A stretch of DNA of 64,000 bases from Lepidodermella squamata (taxonomy: Eukaryota; Gastrotricha). Location: the NCBI GenBank assembly GCA_047495785.1, contig JBLDXI010000011.1, positions 1,426,001 to 1,490,000 of the forward strand. The letters run 5' to 3'. Both the position numbers and the translations under genes were made by a program. Under the pieces are notes generated by a model. It was not told the DNA's origin. It worked only from the letters and a program-made list of their open reading frames with translations, and made no database searches. This document shows, piece by piece, positions 12,801 to 25,682 of this stretch (position 1 is the stretch's first letter; the number at the start of each line of letters is the position of its first letter).

Positions 12801-15800
12801 TATCACGTTTGATGTGTGTCTTTTTTCTTCGAGACTGGGCCCTTTCAGTTACGAGGGCGAACCACCTCGTGCCTAACGGTCCCGCTTGAATATCACGGTC
12901 GAGAAAACAGTTGATCTGATCGGGTGGATTATCGACGGAGCGCATCCTCGTCAGCTTTGCTCTTGGCTTACCTTGTGTGATAACGTTGCCTGAAAATCGG
13001 GCGGCTTATGATTGCTGCAAATATAATATAAGCAGACTGCTTTGCGCACATTGAAACGCTGAAACGTCGAGATATATCCGACTCCGAGCGATCAAGGCAA
13101 TGGTTGCTGTCTTCAAAGAAGCTCTGCTATCGGCCGAAAACTACGATCCTATGATGCTGCTACTTGTCTGACTTCTAACTGGTCCTTTTGCTCTACGACA
13201 CTGTAGGACAAGTACTTAACGGTGACTTGCCACTTTGCTCGGTGGGTTCGATGGCATTCTGAAACTTAGATCCATCGTCGTAACGTTCGAATATTTTCCG
13301 TAACGGGCATCAATTCCGAATTTTTCTCTGGTCATCAATACGGCCTTAGCCACGCGGCTGCGAAATTCACTTTAATTCCATCATTAAATTCCTCGAAACT
13401 AATTTTTCGTTCGAATTTTAGCCTCAGCAGGCGTTCTGAATGTCATAATGGAAACGAAGATACGGCGCGACTGGTTCTTCAATAGCTTTGTTCCAGAAGT
13501 AGAAGAAAGATGATTGCAACAGAACAGACCTGCACGGGCTTTGCTGATCATAGACAACTTCTCTGGCCACGAGCAACTTTCAAGACCAAATGGTGGCATA
13601 CGTTTGTATTATCAAAATTTTATGATAAATTCTGAACAGGACCGAATGATCATGACTTGTTGTTACCTTTCTTTCTCACTGACAATTTTTATAACCGAGC
13701 TCTCAACTGTGGGATAAATGCTCTTAAATAAATAAATAAATAAATCAACTCATTCAAGTCTAAATCGCTTAGTTTGAGAGCTTATAAATGCTTTGTTTTT
13801 CCTATTTTTTCTTGTAGCAGTTCATAATTTTCATAATTATTATGTGATCTGAAGTCCAATTTTCAGCTTTAATCTCTCGACTCAGCGACTTTCACCTGAT
13901 TAGACTGTTCAGAAGAACATCGGAATAAATACTTTGAGGGCCCTGAAGGACTAGACAGTCATTTTGCACACAATTTTTCTGAATTATTCTATTTCAGCGC
14001 TGGACAAGTTTCTATTTCAGCGCGGTCAGAGGTTCTCCCATCGATCCCTGGCTCCGCCACTTGATTTTTCAGTGGTTTCGCTAGTCTTTCTTTAGCTGAG
14101 TTTCTTTTTCTCATGTTTCTTCATTTTCGCCATTTCATCATCCGTCTGCTTTAGGGGAACCCACAATATGCACATTCGGACTATAGAAACTACTCAGAAG
14201 AAAAAACCGAGAGCTTTTCAGCCTACCTTGAAAGAATGCCGGCTCGCGTCTAGCGTCGACAGATACAGTTCATGGATGACAGCCGATTCGTCAGCATCGG
14301 GTGGTTTCTTGAACAAAGAAGCTTCCCCGGTCGCTAACCGCCGTTTGTGAGAGGCAACACCGTCTTGGAGAACCGCTTTTTCCTCGGGCATGGAGGGCGA
14401 TGCGAGCGGGGTGACTGGAACCGATGTTCGGCGGAGAGCATCAATGCCGACCATGACAAATCGAGCTTTCAGCAGCTGCTGCGTTGGCTCGTTTTTCGGT
14501 GTCTGAAAATGAAAAATGAAATAAAAGTTGAAATCATTTCATGAGAGTCTTATGAGACCTCGAGGTGAAAATTTTATGTTTTCTTCAATGCTAATAGCCT
14601 ACCGTATTTCATCGATTAATAGCCCGAAATTTTCGGCTGTTTTCAGCATTTAAAACTAAATAATAGCCCGCCTCGAATAATAGCCACGCCTTGCCCTGTC
14701 CTGGGCAGGTGGCGCGCTGGAGGTGGGACGAAGCTGTCCTAATTTCGTCGCCTACAACTGCTTAGCGGATTAGAGGTGGTGGACGTAAGCCGCTGTTTGC
14801 GGATGTCGAGGAGAGATTAGCATCGTGGGTCAGACAACAGAGAAGTCAACCGCGGAAATGACTTGCGGTGATGAAATTTGAACTTCACCGGACAATAATC
14901 AGATTTTTAAGATGATCTCATTGAAACCGTTTTGAGATCGATCCCTCTGCAATCCGACTGGAAATTCGAACCCCTCGTATCATCAAATCTACCACTGAAT
15001 CTGATGGATTCCCATCAACTGCTCTTTGATCCTATGTGATTCACAATGAAGGTTCAAACAAAGCCAAGCAGCAGCTCTGCTTCAACGGCGACCATTTTCA
15101 TCCAAAAAAATCCCTACTACGCTTGGAAATTTCAGCGCAAACATAAATGCCCGGTGAAAGTTTATATGAATGAGGACGGCTCGCTTGACATCGGGGGGCT
15201 GAAAGATCCGACTAAATACTCGCATGTGCATGGTCGTGTGACCCTTGCTCTCGCTGAACTTTTTGTGGTAATTCTGTCCCCTTTGCTGGTAAAAATATAA
15301 TTTTGAACAAATTTGATAGAACCTTTGTAATTACTGGCTGGTATAATAAAGTTTGGTGTAATTTTAATAGAAATATGAACTTTCCAGTTACTTCTGGACC
15401 TTTAGCCGATTTCACCCGACTCAGTACTACCGATCTCAATAAGTATTGTAAAATCTCTCGAAAAACTATTGCACTGAATAACTCACTTCGTGAATCATAC
15501 GAAACTCAATTAGCTAATAATAAAACATGAAAAAACTGGAACAAATTGCCGGTAAATATTATCGATATCAGTGACAGACCCATGTTTAAAATATGAAAAA
15601 TTCTATCTCACTGCTATGATGCGGATTTTCCGAACCCATAAGCAATGTGATTAATTGTAATTACTTGAGCAACCAACCTGTTCAACTTGCATGGTGATCT
15701 CCATTGAAGACCGGCCAACCCAAGACACGTGGCCAGACATAATAAGATCAGTCGATGGGTGAGGCACTTGGCGCACAATAATTCGATCAACAAGGGCGGT

Positions 15801-18800
15801 CACAATCGAAAAATTCGCTCGTTTAGGTTGAAGATTTCCGCCGGAGTCAGCTATCATTCCTGTATGCTTGTAGCCCAAGCTAAAAATAATGAACATATTT
15901 AGCATTCGGTAACATATTTCGTCACGCTAATGAGAATAATGGATGTGAGAGTAGTATTTGATGGTCCGCGTAAAATCTACGCAGTGATATTCGGCGAAGA
16001 ATATGATTCCTTCGCACCGCTGTACGATGAATCAGGTTTCTTCGCTTCCGTCGATGCTGATGATGACCCCGATGTCTACTATGACTTTCTTATACTACTG
16101 ATTTCTCACCTCCTTATTTTTTCGCGTCTCGCCCTTTTCCATTGCTCGCTGACTATCACCCTCGTTCGCTTTCGAAACTTGTCGTTATTTGATCGTGAAA
16201 ATGGCAGAAGTACCTCACCGTCTTCATCTGCAATTCTAGACGTATCAATTTTTCATGAGCGATTCCGATGCGTGCTATTCCAACATTGGTTACGAACCGC
16301 ATTCCTGTGGTCCTGAACGACGTTACCGGCCTGGTTGATGAACTCACGAAGTTCGATTGCCGAAAAGAAGGCGACGCCCTACCGCATTTTACGCATCCAT
16401 ACACGCTGCTGGGAAACTGGCCTATCGCCGGAAATTCGAGTAAATTGCTTTCAGTCAATGATTGGTTAGTTGCGATCGTGACGGTGACACGGTCAGCAAC
16501 TACACGGCTAGCAGCGACTCGTCCGGCTGTGATTTTTCTACTGCTCGTTTCTTCACTGTGTAAACACATTACTATCCTCAATACGTACCTAGCTCCCCGA
16601 ATTTATTATATTTTGTGCGTCGCGCTTCTCCTGAAGATTTCATCACATCGATGATTTAGTTCTTGTAAAGCCGTCTTCTCTTGAATATTACAGATCGCTT
16701 CTGGACAACACCTGTTTAAATTTTGATTCTCTCTTCGATTCGGTCACTGCTGCCAAAAGTTAGTCATCAGCCAAAAACTCGTTCAAGCCAAAAGGTATGT
16801 TGAACATGCATTATATCCCAGATATTTCAGCCTTGCTAACAAGCTCTTCAATATCAAACGTTTACATCACATGCGAATGCAATCTACCAACACGTTAAAA
16901 TTTGATTTCGTTATTGGTTTGCCAATTTAAAAAGAACTATAACATCCAATCAAAAACTGTAAAAGGCGAGGCGGCTGACACTGATCTTGCACCAGCTGAT
17001 GCACTTCGACGAGAATAGAAGGCGTTCATTTATTCGTGATGGTTACGAGAAATCAGAAATCTACAGCGCGGATGCACTGGCCTTGTAGTGGTGTTCTGTA
17101 CCGACTCGAACAATGGTTATGCCTTCTAACGAAAAAGAGCTGTAGTGCAGGGTTACGCTTCTATTCTGCACAAATTGGTCAAGTGATCACAGAGCGTTAA
17201 TGACTACTCATCTATATTACTGGCATGATCTTGTAAAATTTCGGGGACACGCTCACAGCCCACAGTATTGAGAAATACAAATACCTATTAGCAGATAAAT
17301 TGCATTCTATCCTAACTATTTTTTGCGTAATTTTTCATAAATATTATGAAAATGTAGAAGTCCATCTCCATTCTCTATGTTGCCATCAACACCCTTAATC
17401 CACGTAATCCACACCCTTCGAGTCGTGGTACCCTCGGGCTGGCATACACCAGCACCTTAGAATAAAACATGATACTTGAATTGAAATTAAAAACAATTTC
17501 AAAATTTTCAATTTTTCCAAATTCTTCATGTTGATGAATCAATAGAATATGTACCGTTTAAAAAATACTTACTATACAGCAAATGAGTCGAGGTCTTCGA
17601 GGATACGACCGAATCGAATTTGTTTCAAGTAGTTAACATAGGACTCTCGCGAGGCCGGATTTGATAATGGGACAACGCAGCGTGAATAGGAGTCACGCAT
17701 CGCTCGAGGCTGCGTTTCTGGTCCGTGAGATTTGGGCTGTTTTGGGTCGGCTGCCAGCTGCTTATCATCCAACGGCATGTGCTGCCATAGCCTTGTAGCT
17801 CCGGCTATCTTCTGAATCGCCGCTTTTACTAGAATGAGAAAAGAAAACATATTCATTTCTCCTCAATGTTACATTATAGGGTACAAGAGCGTAAAATTTT
17901 CGCGGTTAGGCGATCGACTGATCTGCTTCAACTCATTGCAATATATCTCTCCGGGCTCCACTCCACTAATTGAACTGTTGATAGCCCTTTAAATCATTGA
18001 AATCGCTTCATCGTGTACAGAACTCAGAAACATGTGTCTTTTTAAGATGCTTTGGGCAGCCACCCTGGCCACATATGCTATCTTTTTCGGGACGCCAAAT
18101 GAAATTCTGGCTCGGATTCTGGCCGAGCTCAAGGTTATGCATGTTGTGGTTCATCCGAGAATTTCAAACCTCCAGCGGCAAAACTGAAACTTTGCTTTTA
18201 CGCAATTTTACGTCAGCACTTGATCGACCTCGACTTCACTGAAAAATTGGGCTACATCAACTAACTCAAGCTACAAAGGCAGCAAACAGTTAGCACCTCC
18301 CCGAAATCTAGCCTCCGAAGCAACGTGGTGTATGCAGTGACGACTCTGATCGACCAGTAGGAGTCGATTATGCTCAGGGGTCATGGAAAGTCGCGAAGCA
18401 GATGATGACCAAGGATCATCGGCAAGTTGCAAGCGGACGAGTTCTCAAGCCGAAACATGCGAGGCCCACTCCGAGCCGGAGATGATCTCTTGAATCAAAA
18501 TGGTACATTTGATTCTGTCGACTACATTCGCCACAGACGCCTTGATTCTGTTGTTTTCCAGGATACCCGATTTGCCGAATTATGCTTAATTCAAAACTCC
18601 AATTTAATCCTGAAACGATTTGGCGTATATGACTGCAGAGAATCGGATGTCTGATGTGCTAGCAATGAATATGATAGAATGTCACCGTCACCTACGTTAC
18701 GTTATAATAGCGTCATTATTCCTACGTTGCAGGACAGCCTTGAATTAAAATAGTATCATTGAATTCTGTCGACTACATTTTCCACTGAAGCATGTTGTTT

Positions 18801-19160
18801 TCCAGGATGCAGGGTTCCTGATATCACTTCGAAGCCCCCAGAGGAGGATTGTCAATCGGTTACCAACCAAACACCACTTCGCAACGAAGCAATCTTGGGA
18901 CCGCGATGCCGCTCTGTCAAAGCTCTTTACTACCATGAGTCAGCGTTTAATCGAAGAATGACGTTCTAAACATCTACGGTTTCTGGCTACGATCTTATTC
19001 ACACTGTAGAATAAGCTAAACTGTCTGAGAATTGCATAGGTATTCACCACCAAGATCATTCGAATGAGCGATTTATACGAGAACTGATCAAACAGTAGCA
19101 GAAAAATGACTTACGATCAGAAAAAACGACGATAGGAGTAGCAAGCTTCTCGAACAGCAT
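9812..19160 (-). CDS. Acyl-CoA thioesterase 9-like, copy 1 (421 aa)
   Basis: Exons in transcript order: 19160-19115, 17828-17573, 15879-15678, 14502-14227, 12555-12302, 10043-9812; total 1266 nt. The product is an ACOT9-type double-hotdog acyl-CoA thioesterase, a family that hydrolyses acyl-CoA esters to free acid and CoA, mitochondrial in mammals. Recognition rests on the N-hotdog block YKHTG...RANFSIVTALVDRI...GHVSWVGRSSMEI, the linker ARFVMVGID, and the C-hotdog block PENRNIYGKIFGGFLMRTA plus FHFTFR near the end. The protein begins MLFEKLATPIVV without an obvious cleavable mitochondrial presequence. An acceptor-like TTTTTTAG ends at 19188, 27 nt before the ATG. Introns 1-5 are 1.2-2.3 kb, far longer than in copies 2 and 3, and carry transposon debris. 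Paralogous to the genes at 19926-23906 and 24170-25532. Confidence 0.9.
10695..10880 (+). mobile_element. hAT-type transposase remnant
   Basis: In intron 5 of ACOT9-like copy 1, antisense to the gene. A + frame reads FHCLAHRLELSIADTIKS, then a short gap, then VFDVRWAYSSY. This order (His/Cys-AHRLEL, then F-x-RW-x-SS-Y) is typical of the catalytic region of hAT-family transposases and their domesticated zinc-finger relatives. Nothing transposase-like could be followed beyond about 10880, so this is a decayed fragment. Identification is from memory of the family pattern. Confidence 0.5.
12556..14226. other. ACOT9-like copy 1 intron 4, 1.67 kb
   Basis: Unusually long intron. Apart from the DDE transposase remnant at about 13420-13640 and an (AAAT)n run near 13725-13745, nothing is recognisable. 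Confidence 0.5.
13420..13640 (+). mobile_element. Tigger/pogo (jerky-like) DDE transposase remnant
   Basis: A + frame reads RRDWFFNSFVPEVEER, an in-frame TGA, then RPARALLIIDNFSGHE. The pairing of a DWF-x2-x-FVPEV block followed some 20 residues later by (A)LLxxDN-x2-GH is the hallmark of the DDE_1 superfamily endonucleases of Tigger/pogo transposons. The TGA and loss of neighbouring domains show that it is dead. It sits in intron 4 of ACOT9-like copy 1. Confidence 0.6.
14585..14700. repeat. Clustered AATAGCC motifs, possible transposon end
   Basis: The motif (A)ATAGCC(C) occurs four times in about 110 bases (near 14590, 14620, 14661 and 14680), with CCTCGAATAATAGCCACGCC at the end. Such spaced motifs are common at the termini of some mariner/pogo-type MITEs. 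A matching opposite end was not found. A single similar AATAATAGCCC occurs near 8067. Confidence 0.3.
15046..15250 (+). mobile_element. FLYWCH-type zinc-finger fragment (MULE-like transposon debris)
   Basis: In intron 3 of ACOT9-like copy 1. A + frame contains YYAWKFQRKHKCPVKVYMNE then DGSLD and, further on, HSHVHG-like histidines. This resembles the W...C...CP...V...DG...H-x-H layout of FLYWCH domains found in Mutator-like elements, with the first Cys position degraded to Phe. It ends without continuing into a transposase core. Confidence 0.4.
15880..17572. other. ACOT9-like copy 1 intron 2, 1.69 kb
   Basis: Scattered short open frames only. Nothing recognisable as gene or transposon. Confidence 0.4.
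17829..19114. repeat. ACOT9-like copy 1 intron 1 with a small internal duplication
   Basis: A phrase containing ATTCTGTCGACTACATT and, about 30 bases on, TTGTTTTCCAGGAT occurs twice, near 18512-18566 and 18761-18808, about 250 bp apart. Otherwise no gene or known element is visible. Confidence 0.4.
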
Positions 19161-19925
19161 GTCTGCGAAATCGCTTTAGATAAAATCCTAAAAAAAGTAA
19201 TGGCATTTTAGCGAAAGACGGCCAGGCTTAGATTCATCCCAGCTCAAGTATTTATTAAAATTCTAGCCTCTGTAGCATTCTACTGGTTAGTCTTTTTGCA
19301 AAGCGAAGGCGAGGATGATAACACGCGAGTTGTACCGAACTTATCGCTAGGCGATCGTTGATGAGATCTCACCTGTCATCGCCCTTTGATAAACAGTCAT
19401 GCTTAAAACAATTACCCATGTCATCGCTAATTTCAAAATGAGATGTGCCCATTCAAATTTTCTTTTTAACTGGTTGCAAATGGCAGAAAAATTAAGCGAA
19501 TAAATCAACAAACCAAGAGATCGAAATTTATCGGAAAGTCATTGCTGCCAGATTTATAATCTCAATCATCCGAATAAATAACAATTAGAAAACCTAAATA
19601 AACAAAAGCGCATTTAATTTCAATGTTAATCGTTTGTTCCCGTTGCATATTTTCGAGTTCTTCCGAATCACAACGTAAATAAATGATAGCAAGGTGTAAT
19701 AATACTACAATATAGCAATTATGTATAATCAGTATTTCACTCTAGTGACCACTATATTGCTAGGGCAGTGAGATACCCAAAATGACAAAGCAACAATTGG
19801 TAAAAGAAAGCACAACAAGGCACAAGGTATCATTTCAATAAATTTTCAATAGGCATACAAATTTTCATTTTTTTACCAACAAGCAACAAATCATGGTCTA
19901 ATATTCTGCACAAGGTTCAAAATAT
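19161..19925. other. Intergenic, between ACOT9-like copies 1 and 2
   Basis: AT-rich, 765 nt. It holds the presumed promoter of copy 1 and the 3' end of copy 2. The only signal noted is the acceptor-like TTTTTTAG ending at 19188 on -. Confidence 0.4.
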
Positions 19926-22900
19926 TCATTCTTCGGGGTTAAGAAGCGCCTCCTTAGTGGCTAGAAGTCGCCGTCTCGAGTCGACGAAAAGCATCGCCTC
20001 GCCATACGAGTCGGGTATGATGCGTGGGAGCGGGGGCCGATTGGCTTGCAGGGGCGCGCGGAAAGTGAAGTGGAAAATGTTGGCCAGTTCACGACGAGAC
20101 GGATCTTCAACGTCTGTTACTTCAGCCGTAACGCGGGCTTGCAATAACTCGCCCTCAGTATAGCTAAATAAATCGAAAAATCCAAATTGAACACAGGAAA
20201 TAGCAAATTTGAGAGACCCGGGGCTTTTTCCAATTTAATTTGTCCCAGAAAAGTTCAACTCACCCAATGGATTGATGTAAGTAGAGGAGAGAGCCGACTT
20301 CGACAGGTTTTCGAAACACAATATCGTCAATAGCCATGCAAGTAGGACGCGATCGAGAGAACGTCCAAGCTTCTGCCCAAGCCAATTCGTACGCAGTTCG
20401 CATTAGGAATCCGCCGAAAATTTTGCCATAAATATTGCGATTCTCCGGCATGCAGATGATTAGGCTCTTCATCGAGGTTTCGCGCATCCACACGTCATCA
20501 GACGGCTTGGCTCGATCCTAAAAGCATTACATTTGTAAGAATGGTATGTAAAAAGCTAAGAAATTTTTCAGCGGCTCTATTAAATTTCGCGCTTTCTGTC
20601 TATCGTGCGTTGGGACTGATGTTCGCCGCCTGTAGTTTATATTCTCGAGCTATCTAGAAAGAATCACTTGGTGTTTAAAGCGGAGCAGCTTGCGAGCATC
20701 ACTTTGAACCCGATTCGTTCAATCATTCACTGATAAAGGTTCCTGCGAAGCACAAGGTGAAGTGCTGCATCCGCCTCACGGGTTCTCGCAACCAGCGTTG
20801 CATACCTGCAACTTGGCGATGTCCGCATGGGATTGACAACGGCAACTTGTCGGCGTTTGCCTCCGGTGCTTCAAGCATTTGGCCGATAATGCGGTCACGA
20901 AAGTTGACAAGACGAGACTTCGCTCTAATTTTGGGTGTTTGGGCCGCTACACTACTATTACCTATTACGACGAGGTCCTACTACGCCAGCTGAATCACAG
21001 CAGCTCGCTTACGTATTTTCGTCGTGTGCCCGAATTTTTCGTAGGAAAAGGCGCTGTTGCACACCCGCATTCCGGATCAGCTCTTGAATACGACGAATTC
21101 GATTCGGAGACTCAAATAAAAGAACCGACTGCTCATATAAAGATTCGAAGTTGGGATTATTTCGCCGCAGTCACCTGCAATGATACAGGTAGCTCATTTG
21201 CTATATAATACTGACTTAGCAATGATGATATCTTAAACAAATCAAGAAGTAAGATAGTTCGGCCTTCATCAGCCTCACCGAAGGTGCTGCTGATGGCCAA
21301 ACGGCAAGCCTGTCACGTCGGGACGCCTTGCGAATATCTACGAAGGCCTGTTTGAGAAGGAGTTTGGAAAAGCGTTTACGGTTACGAAGTTCCGCCAATA
21401 CATGCAAACTGTCTTCGTTCAAACCTCGAAGCCCAAAGACTCAACGATGTTAACTATAGGGCAACCCTGTTAGAGCTTGAGGTCTGCCCAACCTCAAAGC
21501 CAGAAAAGCCATTCAAGACTATCTGCTATTTGCTAACTGTTGAAAAACAATTTGCAATAAAAATGTGTATGAAGACAATGTAACTTGACCAAACCAAGTT
21601 CGGTCTGTTCTCAGTCGGTATTTATCAACTTGCGTTAACTCATTTTCGACAGCAAAAAAGACAATAAATTGACAATCATGGAGGTGTCTAATTCATAGGC
21701 ATCTAATTTATGGAGATTTCACTGTACTAAAATTTTGACTCATTTTGACCAGTTCAAGTATTATTCATTGACTTACTTTAAACGAATGGCGGTTAGGATC
21801 GAGAGTTGATAAATACAAGTCGTGAATCAACGCGCTTTCACTAGCATCCGGCGGTACGCGAAATAGTGACTGGCTGCTGGTTGCCATTCGTCGCTTCTGA
21901 TTTTCGACCCCGCGTTTGACCAGTGCCTGTTCATACGGAGTCGTTGGTTCGGCCATCTGGGTCACTTGAACCGATTTTCGCTTCGCAGCATCAATTGCAA
22001 CCATGACGAAATTTGCCGAACAAATCTCTTTAGTTTCATCTCCAACAGTTTGCTCAACCTAAAACACAACGAATAAAGTTGGAAAAACTTCCTTCAAGTT
22101 AAGGAGGTCGCTTCTAGAGCTCCAGGGTGGTGAATGTCGAAAATTTTAATGATAAAAAATGACGGTGATGCTATAGTGATCAAAACAACGCTTCTCGTGC
22201 CTTGTTTTTTTGTTTCTACACGCGATCTACTCCCAAACAAATTACGCAACATTTCGGTGAAAAAACGTTGTCAGCGATTACACGCGATTACACGCTTACA
22301 ACGACAAAAATTATTATTTCTTTGGTAGCTGACACTCAAATCTACTGAGAATCGAAATATTATTCATGCCATGAGTTTTGTTTACGAGTAAATGACAAAA
22401 AATAAAAAATCGAAAAATCATCAAAAACAGATCTTTATTGGCAATCGGCAATTTTTCCCGATAAAAATCCCCGGTGTCATAAAAATCTAAAAAATCGCAT
22501 TGATAATTTTAGATTTGACGATCATTAATGGCTATAGTAGCTGCAGTCTTTGAAGTCTCAAACACATGTTCCCAAATGTCCCCGGTATGGCGAAATACTA
22601 TGTTCGATTGACATAAGAACAGAGAAAAAAAAGAAATTGTGAGCTGATTAATTTTTTAAATTAGACAATCTCTATAAATTCAAAATAAATTCAATTACTG
22701 GCAATTTTCATAATACAATTTAAAGCTCTCTTATAAATATAAGGCAGGAAATTGCTTCGATTCTAAGGCTATTTTTCTTATTAAGACTCACCTGCATTGT
22801 AATTTCCATCGATGATCGACCGACCCATGACACGTGACCAGCAAAATGAAGATCGACGTTCGGATTCGGCACATTTCGAACAATTATACGATCGACGAGG

Positions 22901-23906
22901 GCCGTTACTATCGAAAAATTGGCTCTTTTCGGCGTTTGCCCATCGCCCAACATATTGTTGTGCTTATAACTGAGACTGAAAAAGAAAAATGGGAAAAAAT
23001 AAAACTAAAAACCCAAGAATTTGAAAAAATTAAACAGATTTTAAAAAATAATCGCATTAAATAAAAAATCGAATTTTCATCCCATTTTTTATTCCGGGCG
23101 ATTCGGGAGAAAAATTATCCACAAGGACATGAATTTTCAAATTCCATACAATATGTACAATATGTATGTAAATTTGTCAAAAAATTTTGATATTTCAAAA
23201 AAATGTTAGAATCAACATACTAAACAGCGAACGAGTCGAGGTCTTCGAGAATGCGGCCGAATCGAAATTGCTTCAGCCAGTTGATATAGCGTTCGCGGTG
23301 TTCGAGAGACGATAGCGGGATAACGCCGCGAGTGAACGAGTCACGCATTGCCCTCGGCTTCGACGCCGGGCCGTGAAGATGGGACATCTCCGGATGCAAA
23401 GATTCATCACTCAGCGGTATGTGTTGAAACAACTTCGAAGCACCTGCTACTTTTTGAATCGCAGCCCGAACTGTAAAAATATATGAAAAAATAAAGTCAA
23501 GTATGATTCATGACATACAATGCCATAAAATTGGAAAGAAATTTCGAAAAAATTGCCAACCGCCAAATAAATAAAAATTTCCGTGATAAGTTTAAAAAAA
23601 ATCCAAAATTTTATGAAAAAAATCTCGAAAATATCGATAATGCACCGAGCATCTCATCAATTTTAGGAATTCAGTTAGGCAAATTAGCTCCGCAAGAGTA
23701 ACTGGCGCGGACCTAATGGTTTTTAAAACGAAAATCCAATTTTTTCAGAAATTATGAAATTTTCTGATTTTACTTCTATTCGAAATATTATCCGCCAAAA
23801 TGAACAAAATAAATGAAATACTTAGCTTTAAATAAAATATTAAAAACTCACTTTCACTGAGGGTGAGGACGGGCGTCACAATTTTCTCAAATATCCGTAT
23901 AGACAT
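19926..23906 (-). CDS. Acyl-CoA thioesterase 9-like, copy 2 (420 aa)
   Basis: Exons in transcript order: 23906-23852, 23470-23221, 22975-22792, 22058-21777, 20517-20264, 20163-19926; total 1263 nt. Same double-hotdog architecture and the same five intron positions and phases as copy 1. Landmarks: YKHNN...KRANFSIVTALVDRIIV, GHVSWVGRSSMEI, ANFVMVAID, PENRNIYGKIFGGFL, FHFTFRAPL. The N-terminus is MSIRIFEKIVTPVL. The chosen ATG lies 14 nt after an acceptor-like TTTTTTAG. A longer in-frame start at 23937-23939 would read through that acceptor, so I prefer the inner ATG. Introns are 100-1260 nt, shorter than in copy 1. The sequence diverges most from copy 1 in the linker between the two hotdog domains. 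Confidence 0.9.
20518..21776. other. ACOT9-like copy 2 intron 4, 1.26 kb
   Basis: No gene or known mobile element recognised. Short open frames here have no family likeness. Confidence 0.4.
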
Positions 23907-24169
23907 GATTGCGTAACGCCCTAAAAAATTAGGAAACAAAAATTAGAGAAAACAGGTTTTTCGGTCATTTTATTTAATGAATGGTTGAACGCAGCGATTT
24001 AACAAATGAGCAGAAAAAAGCGGAGACAAAAAACTTGGTCATGCAAGGCGGCACCAAAGGAAAGCACTGGATATCAAATCGGACAAAATTCCAAAAAAGA
24101 AAGCCATTGAAATGAAGATCAATGAAGATCAACAAATGTTTCAGCTCAATTTGCAGGACTAGGAAGACT

Positions 24170-25532
24170 TTACGCTTCCGAATACGGAAAAGCGGTCTGC
24201 TTCAGGTCGAGATGCGACTTGATAGCAGCCAAACGACGTCTCGAGTCCAAAAACAGCATCGATTCGCCGTAGGAATCGGGGAAAATGCGAGGTAAAGCAT
24301 TGCGATTCGAGGTAAGAGGTGCCCTAAATGTGAAATGGAAAATATTCGCCAATTCACGGCGCGTAGGGTCGTTCGGATCGCCAACTTCGGCCGTCACACG
24401 TGACTGCAACAAATCGCCATCGGTATAGCTAAAAAATTGATAAAAAATTATTCAAAAAATTCTATAAAATTAATAAATTCCAACTCACCCTATTGATTGA
24501 TGAAGCCACAACAAAGCGCCAATTTCAATCGGTTTTCGGAAAATTATATCATCCGAAGCGACGAGATAGGGACGTGAATGGGAAAAGGCCCAAGCCTCAG
24601 CCCAGGCCAACTCAAGGGCGGTTCGAATGAGAAAACCGCCGAAAACGTGGCCGTGAATATTACGATTTTGCGGGTGGCAAATCACGAGGCCTTTCATCGA
24701 CGTCTCTCGCATCCAGACGTCATCGGACGGCTTGAAGCGACCCTGGAACGAGTGTTGCTGCGGGTCGAGGGTTTGTAGGTACAAATCGTGGATCATCGCA
24801 CTTTCCTCCTCGTCAGGCGGGTGGCGAAACAGCGATTGCTCAGTCACTTTTTCCCGCCTAGCTCTGTGCTTATCCCCGTTTTGTTTGATAGCCTTCTCCT
24901 CCGGGGTGTCGACAGCTAGCGGCGAAACAGGAGTGGGTAGACGGACCTCAGGGTCGAGAGCTACCATGACGAAACGAGCTTTCAACAATCGTTTCTGCTG
25001 GCCCTTCACATTCTGGTCTATATAGACGGTGGTCTCCATAGAAGACCGACCAACCCACGAAACGTGGCCAGTCATCTCAACATCTGTTGTAGGATTCGGA
25101 TGTTCATGCACCAGAATACGGTCAATCGAAGCAGTTACCACCGAAAAATTCGCCCTTTGAACTGACAGGTCATTCTTAATGACGTTATTGTGCTTATAGG
25201 CGACGAATCCAGCGAAAATATCGAGATCTTCCAACAGGCGACCAACGCGAATTTGATTCAGGGAATTCACGTAACGTTCACGAATTTCTGGGTTCGAGAA
25301 TGGGATGACGACTTTGGAAAACGAGTCCGCCATTTTGCGAGGTTTCGGGTCGGGTGGGTGAGTCTTTGTTTGAAGGTCAGGGACCAACCTGCGACTCCAG
25401 AACTTGTGAGTACCCGCAACTTTCATCATCGCATTTTTCACTAAAATACAAACAAATTACTTGAAACCGGACAAAAGCTTTAAATTTACCGTCTTGAATC
25501 GCCAAGACAGGTACGACTAGTTTCTCGAACAT
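24170..25532 (-). CDS. Acyl-CoA thioesterase 9-like, copy 3, intron-poor (417 aa)
   Basis: Exons in transcript order: 25532-25490, 25440-24489, 24428-24170; total 1254 nt. The large middle exon corresponds to exons 2-5 of copies 1 and 2 fused precisely, while the first and last introns are kept at the same positions and phases. Landmarks: KNAMMKVAG, YKHNN, RANFSVVTASIDRI, GHVSWVGRSSMET, ARFVMVALD, PQNRNIHGHVFGGFLIRTA, FHFTFRAPL. Protein start is MFEKLVVPVLAIQD, 11 nt downstream of an acceptor-like ATATTAG. The stop is TAA at 24170-24172 after a short Copy-3-specific tail ending FPYSEA. Function as for copies 1 and 2; substrate preference cannot be read from sequence. Confidence 0.92.
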
Positions 25533-25682
25533 TGTAAATTACCCTAATATAAAAAACACAATGGGGTTCAACAATCGAGGTCCAAATTTACTGTATAAAA
25601 CATCATCACAATATAAAAAATCAAAATCTAGCAGGAAATGACAAGCGTTAAACAAGAAAGAATTGAGAGTTCGTTCATGCAT

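Noticed and set aside
16268-16654. 128-codon + frame in ACOT9-like copy 1 intron 2
   Set aside because: No recognised domain, overlapping antisense frame of the same length, inside an intron full of debris.
20757-21208. 78- and 109-codon + frames in ACOT9-like copy 2 intron 4
   Set aside because: Overlapping frames without domain, start context or splice support.
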